Assembly (NCBI RefSeq): GCF_042646425.1
Contig: NZ_JBHRTR010000009.1
Span: 1 to 64,000, forward strand
Length of the DNA stretch: 64,000 nt
Direction: 5' to 3'
Source of the DNA: Marinibaculum pumilum
GTDB taxonomy: Bacteria; Pseudomonadota; Alphaproteobacteria; Ferrovibrionales; Ferrovibrionaceae
A model generated the notes under the pieces. That model was not told the DNA's origin. It saw nothing but the letters and a program-made list of their open reading frames with translations, and made no database searches. The position numbers were made by a program, and so were the translations under genes. The stretch's first letter is position 1; every line of letters begins with the position of its first letter. Of the stretch, positions 60,282 through 64,000 are shown in pieces.

Positions 60282-61388
60282 ATGAGATTCTCCCTCGAAG
60301 ATGCGGGCACCGTGGTGATCCTGGGCCTGGGGATCATCCTGCTGGTCCTCGGCCCGACGATGATCGACCTTTTCGAGTTGCTGACCCTGACGAAATACCT
60401 GATCCTGTCGCTGTTCGCGATGAGCCTCGCCTATATCTGGGGCTTCGGCGGCATCATCTCGTTCGGGCAGTCGGCCTTCTTCGGCCTGGGCGGCTATGCC
60501 TTCGGCGTTGCCGGGCTGAACATGATGGGCGACACCACCACGCCGCTGATCCTGTCGGTGCTGTTCGCCGGCGGCTTCGCCGCCGCGCTCGGCTACTTCA
60601 TGTTCTACGGCCGCCTGACAGAGGTCTATATGGGCATCGTCACCCTGGTGGTGACCCTGATCCTGTACAAGCTGATCGGCCATACCGCGGGGTCGGAATA
60701 TGCCATCGGCCAGGCCCGGCTGGGCGGCTTCAACGGCATGCCCAGCCTGCCGGTGATGGTGGACCCCTTCACCGGCGAGGAGATGTGGCCGGAGACCCTG
60801 TTCCAGGTCGTCCTGGGCCTGCTGCTGCTGGTCTATGTCATCCTGAAGCTGATCCAGAAGACCCGCTTCGGCCGGGTCTGCCTGGCGATCGCCAACAACG
60901 AGACCCGCGCCTCCCTGCTGGGCTACGACGTTCGCCTGCACAAGGTGGCGATGTTCGCCATCGGCGGCGGCATCGCCGGCCTTGCCGGCGGCCTCTATGC
61001 CAGCAACGAGGCGTTCATCGACCCCAATGCCCTGACCCTGATCATGTCGGCGCAGTGCCTGGTCTGGGTGATGGTCGGCGGGGTGGGCAGCTATATCGGC
61101 CCGATCCTGGCCTGCTGCGCGCTGAACTACCTGGCGGTCTGGCTGGGCGGCGTCGACTGGGGGATGAGCGGCTTCGAGCTGGAGAACCAGTTCATCGTCG
61201 GCACGATCCTGATCGTCATCGTGCTGGCCCTGCCGAAGGGCCTGGTGCCGACGATCCGCGACTGGATCTTCCCGCACTGGCCGCATCTCCGCGGACCGGA
61301 GGCGCGCGCCAGCGGCGGCGGCGGCGGCGCGACTGCAGCGCCGGCCGCCACGGCACCGCAGGCCGAGAGCGGGGAGCGGCCGGCATGA
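60282..61388 (+). CDS. Urea/amide ABC transporter permease (UrtC type)
   Basis: A 368-residue LivM-like permease. Core text: LILSLFAMSLAYIWGFGGIISFGQSAFFGLGGYAFG in outline, FGRVCLAIANNETRASLLGYDVRLHKVAMFAIGGGIAGLAGGLYASNEAFIDP in outline (coupling loop with ETR-S-LGY, as in urea transporters) and VMVGGVGSYIGPILACCAL. The last 30 residues are Gly/Ala-rich and polar. Its TGA overlaps the ATG of the ATPase gene. Confidence 0.91.
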   Translation: MRFSLEDAGTVVILGLGIILLVLGPTMIDLFELLTLTKYLILSLFAMSLAYIWGFGGIISFGQSAFFGLGGYAFGVAGLNMMGDTTTPLILSVLFAGGFAAALGYFMFYGRLTEVYMGIVTLVVTLILYKLIGHTAGSEYAIGQARLGGFNGMPSLPVMVDPFTGEEMWPETLFQVVLGLLLLVYVILKLIQKTRFGRVCLAIANNETRASLLGYDVRLHKVAMFAIGGGIAGLAGGLYASNEAFIDPNALTLIMSAQCLVWVMVGGVGSYIGPILACCALNYLAVWLGGVDWGMSGFELENQFIVGTILIVIVLALPKGLVPTIRDWIFPHWPHLRGPEARASGGGGGATAAPAATAPQAESGERPA

Positions 61389-62110
61389 GCGAGCAGCTTC
61401 TGCTGGAGACCAGCGGCCTGACCATGCGCTTCGGCGGCGTGGTCGCGGTCAACGATGTCGACTTCAAGCTGCGCGAGGGCGAGCTGCGCTGCGTGATCGG
61501 CCCGAACGGCGCCGGCAAGAGCACCTTCTTCAAATGCATCACCGGCCAGCTGGAGCCGTCGGAGGGCAAGATCGCCTTCCTGGGCCGGTCGATCGCCGGC
61601 ATGAACAGCCACGACATCGCCCGTCGCGGCATCGGCATCAAGACCCAGGTGCCGAACCTGTTCGACGGCCTGACGGTGGAGGAGAATATCTGGCTCTCGG
61701 CCCGCCGCCACCATATCGGCCGGGTCGCCACCCGCATCGCGCGCGAGGCGATGGAACGTGTGAAGATCGGCCATCTGGCGGGCTATGCCGCGGGCCAGCT
61801 GGCCCACGGCCAGCGCCAGCTTGTGGAACTGGCGGTGGTGCTGGCCGGCGAACCGCTGCTGGTGCTGCTGGACGAGCCGGCGGCCGGCATCACCGCGGAG
61901 GAGACCGTGCGCACGGCGGAGATCATCCGCGAGATCAACCGCGACACCACCCTGATCGTGGTGGAGCATGACATGCAGTTCATCCGCCAGATCGCCAAGA
62001 CCGTGACGGTACTGCACCAGGGCGCAGTGCTGGTCGAGGACAGCATGGACAATATCCTGCGCAATCCGATGGTGCGCGACGTCTATCTGGGCAAGAAGGC
62101 CGCGCAATGA
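61385..62110 (+). CDS. Urea/amide ABC transporter ATPase (UrtD type)
   Basis: A 241-residue LivG-like ATPase. Walker A GPNGAGKSTFFKCITG, signature GQLAHGQRQLVELAVVLAG (the usual UrtD form is LSHGQKQ), Walker B LLVLLDEPAAGITAEETV and switch His in VVEHDMQFIRQIA. RRGIGIKTQVPNLFDGLTVEENIWL is the Q-loop region. It starts in the urtC-like stop and its own stop overlaps the next ATPase gene (ATGA). Works as a heterodimer with the next protein. Confidence 0.92.
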   Translation: MSEQLLLETSGLTMRFGGVVAVNDVDFKLREGELRCVIGPNGAGKSTFFKCITGQLEPSEGKIAFLGRSIAGMNSHDIARRGIGIKTQVPNLFDGLTVEENIWLSARRHHIGRVATRIAREAMERVKIGHLAGYAAGQLAHGQRQLVELAVVLAGEPLLVLLDEPAAGITAEETVRTAEIIREINRDTTLIVVEHDMQFIRQIAKTVTVLHQGAVLVEDSMDNILRNPMVRDVYLGKKAAQ

Positions 62111-62820
62111 GCATGCTCTCGGTGAAGGACCTGACGGCCGGCTACGGCCAGGTGCGGGTGCTGAATGGCATCTCCTTCGAGGTGGCGCAGAACGAGTTCG
62201 TCGGCATCCTGGGCCATAACGGCATGGGCAAGACCACCCTGCTGCGCACCCTGATGGGCTATATCCGGGCGACCGGCGGCACGGTGGAGCTGGAGGGCCA
62301 GGCGATCACCCGGCTGTCCACCCATGCCCGCAGCCGCGCGGGGATGGGCATCGTGCCGCAGGGGCGGGAGATCTTTCCAGGACTCAGCGTGCGGGACAAT
62401 CTGCGCATGGGCATGGCCGCCCGCAAGGTCGACGAGGCGGCGGAGATCGCGCAGATCCTGCAGGAATTCCCGCGGCTGGAGCGGCTGCTGGACCGCACCG
62501 GCGGCGCGCTGTCGGGCGGCGAGCAGCAGCTTCTGGCGCTGGCGCGCTGCCTCTGTGCCGCCCCCCGCTTGGTACTGCTGGACGAGCCGACCGAGGGCAT
62601 CCAGCCGTCGATCATCGAAGAGATCGTCGAGACCCTGCATGCGCTGCGCAAGAAGCGCGACCTGACCGTGGTGCTGGTGGAGCAGAACCTGGACTTCATC
62701 GCCGAACTGGCCGACCGGGTGCTGATCATCCAGAAGGGCGAGTTTACCAACACCCTGGCGCCGTCGCAGCTGGCCGATGTGGAGATGGTCGGCGAGTTCG
62801 TGGGGTTCGGCGCCGGCTGA
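62107..62820 (+). CDS. Urea/amide ABC transporter ATPase (UrtE type)
   Basis: A 237-residue LivF-like ATPase. Walker A GHNGMGKTTLLRTLMG, family text MGIVPQGREIFPGLSVRDNLRMG, signature GALSGGEQQLLALARCLC, Walker B LVLLDEPTEGIQPSIIEEI. The words GREIFP-L and EGIQPSII are usual in UrtE and FmdF. It completes the transporter. 98 bp separate it from the amidase gene, with GC-rich palindromic words (GGCGCGCCGGCC near 62873) but no clear terminator. Confidence 0.92.
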   Translation: MSMLSVKDLTAGYGQVRVLNGISFEVAQNEFVGILGHNGMGKTTLLRTLMGYIRATGGTVELEGQAITRLSTHARSRAGMGIVPQGREIFPGLSVRDNLRMGMAARKVDEAAEIAQILQEFPRLERLLDRTGGALSGGEQQLLALARCLCAAPRLVLLDEPTEGIQPSIIEEIVETLHALRKKRDLTVVLVEQNLDFIAELADRVLIIQKGEFTNTLAPSQLADVEMVGEFVGFGAG

Positions 62821-62918
62821 ATACCGATATAGTCTGGCGCGGGCCCCGGGGGCGCCAGCGCCATCGCTGTGCCGGCGCGCCGGCCCGGACCGAACACCTC
62901 AACCGAAGGGGGGACATC

Positions 62919-64000
62919 ATGGCAGTCCAGTTGCCGACCATGGAGCAGATGCGGGAGATCGCCGAGCAGTGCGGCATCACGCTCAGCGACGAGGAACTCG
63001 CCGAATATCGGGAGAACTTCAAGGGCAATATCGAGGCGTACAACATCGTCGACCGGATGCCCGACTACCTGCCGCAGGTGAAGTATCCGCGGACGCCGGG
63101 CTACCGCCCCGAGGGCGAGGAGAACAAGTACAACGCCTGGTACGTAAAATCCGTGATCAAGGGCGCCTCCGGCGGCAAGCTCGCCGGCAAGACGGTCGCG
63201 GTGAAGGACAATGTGATGGTCGCCGGCGTGCCGATGATGAACGGTTCGGCCACGATGGAAGGCTATGTCCCCGACGTCGATGCGACGATCATCACCCGGC
63301 TGCTGGATGCCGGCGCGGAGATCCGCGGCAAGGCGCATTGCGAGAGCTTCTGCCTGTCCGGCGGCAGCCATACCAACAGCACCGGCAATGTCCATAACCC
63401 GCGCAAGATGGGCTATTCGGCAGGCGGCTCTTCCTCCGGCTCCGCGGCCCTGGTTGCGGCCGGCGAAGTCGACCTGGCGGTCGGCGGCGACCAGGGCGGC
63501 TCGATCCGCATGCCGGCCGCCTATTGCGGCATCTACGGCATGAAGCCGACCCACGGGCTGGTGCCCTACACCGGCATCATGCCGATCGAGATCTACATCG
63601 ACCATACCGGGCCGATGACCGCCAACGTCAAGGACAATGCCGCGATGCTGGAGGTGATGGCCGGCTCCGACGGCATGGATCCGCGCCAGTACGACGTGAA
63701 GACCCACCCCTATGCCGACATGCTGGACGGCGGCGTCTCCGGCATGAAGATCGCGGTGGTGAAGGAAGGCTTCGGCCACGCGAATTCCGAGAAGGACGTG
63801 GACGAGAAGGTCAGCACCGCGGCGGAGACCCTGCGGAAGATGGGCGCCCAGGTCGAGGAGGTCTCCATCCCCCTGCATGCCGAAGCCGGCGCGGTCTGGC
63901 TGCCGATCGGCGTCGAGGGCCTGACCCAGACCATGATGTGGGGCGATGGCTACGGCAACAGCCGGCAGGACATGTACGTCACCAGCCTGATGGACTTCCA
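62919..64000 (+). CDS. Amidase of the amidase-signature family (3' part beyond the window)
   Basis: The first 360 residues of an amidase (full length usually about 500). The Ser-cisSer-Lys triad is visible: Lys96 in KTVAVKDNVM, cis-Ser171 in YSAGGSSSGSAA and Ser195 in GGDQGGSIRMPA. The residue numbers match those of the Rhodococcus nitrile-hydratase-linked amidase (Lys96, Ser171, Ser195), and the N-terminal helical part (PTMEQMREIAEQCGITLSDEELAEYRENF in outline, DYLPQVKYPRTPGYRPEGEENKYNAWYVK in outline) is also of that group. It hydrolyses aliphatic or aromatic amides to acid and ammonia. GAAGGGGGGAC precedes the ATG. Same strand as, and after, the amide-type importer, so the pair likely works in series. 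Confidence 0.92.
   Translation, partial: MAVQLPTMEQMREIAEQCGITLSDEELAEYRENFKGNIEAYNIVDRMPDYLPQVKYPRTPGYRPEGEENKYNAWYVKSVIKGASGGKLAGKTVAVKDNVMVAGVPMMNGSATMEGYVPDVDATIITRLLDAGAEIRGKAHCESFCLSGGSHTNSTGNVHNPRKMGYSAGGSSSGSAALVAAGEVDLAVGGDQGGSIRMPAAYCGIYGMKPTHGLVPYTGIMPIEIYIDHTGPMTANVKDNAAMLEVMAGSDGMDPRQYDVKTHPYADMLDGGVSGMKIAVVKEGFGHANSEKDVDEKVSTAAETLRKMGAQVEEVSIPLHAEAGAVWLPIGVEGLTQTMMWGDGYGNSRQDMYVTSLMDF

Overview
The window is dense, GC-rich alphaproteobacterial chromosome. Gene types and protein sequences suggest a metabolically versatile member of the Rhodospirillales or a relative; I do not assign a species. Evidence includes a class I NrdA without an ATP cone, twin-arginine binding proteins, several families of dispersed palindromic repeats, sigma-54 nitrogen control and many scavenging operons. 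Two runs of N (20595-20604, 50495-50558) lie inside or beside the dispersed repeats and look like assembly gaps.

Layout. 1-500: 5' end of an IS110-type transposase inserted next to a dispersed repeat. 505-6827: sugar-type ABC importer diverging from mtnK-mtnA (5-methylthioribose kinase and isomerase) over a 36-bp palindrome. 7177-9035: three related small exported proteins and a DUF1275 membrane protein, preceded by a very AT-rich island. 9059-14561: serine hydrolase, GlxA/FtrA-type AraC regulator, SorC-type regulator diverging from a fused class II aldolase/short-chain dehydrogenase. 14889-20414: ArgE-like deacetylase, amidohydrolase, CinA/PncC amidase, AraC regulator, cysteine hydrolase, epoxide-hydrolase-like enzyme. 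20996-24246: ribonucleotide reductase NrdB and NrdA. 24847-30087: a giant membrane-anchored coiled-coil protein. 30497-36889: hydroxyacid dehydrogenase, Rrf2 regulator with NDH-2-like flavoprotein, STM3941-like protein, GMC oxidoreductase, MoeA. 36915-41599: DUF2061, CysNC, CysD, CysH and an HxlR regulator. 41697-47011: two tandem PAS-GGDEF cyclases, AhpD-like protein, a small exported protein, an ABC exporter membrane domain without ATPase, an aldo/keto reductase. 47180-52291: TetR regulator with AidB-like dehydrogenase, isochorismatase-like hydrolase, acyl-CoA synthetase. 52441-64000: urease-like cluster, five-gene urea/amide-type ABC importer with a sigma-54 promoter, and an amidase cut by the window end.

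How genes work together. The last 11.5 kb reads as a nitrogen-scavenging island: amide or urea-like substrates enter by the Urt/Fmd-type importer, the amidase releases ammonia from an amide, and the urease-like enzyme (fused gamma-beta subunit; all nickel ligands kept, but the flap cysteine replaced by alanine) handles urea or a urea-like compound. At the other end, importer + MtnK + MtnA, together with the aldolase/dehydrogenase 6 kb away, could form a complete route from external methylthioribose or 5-deoxyribose to DHAP (a 'DHAP shunt'); similar operator words in both divergent promoters support this weakly. Both are proposals from sequence, not shown functions.
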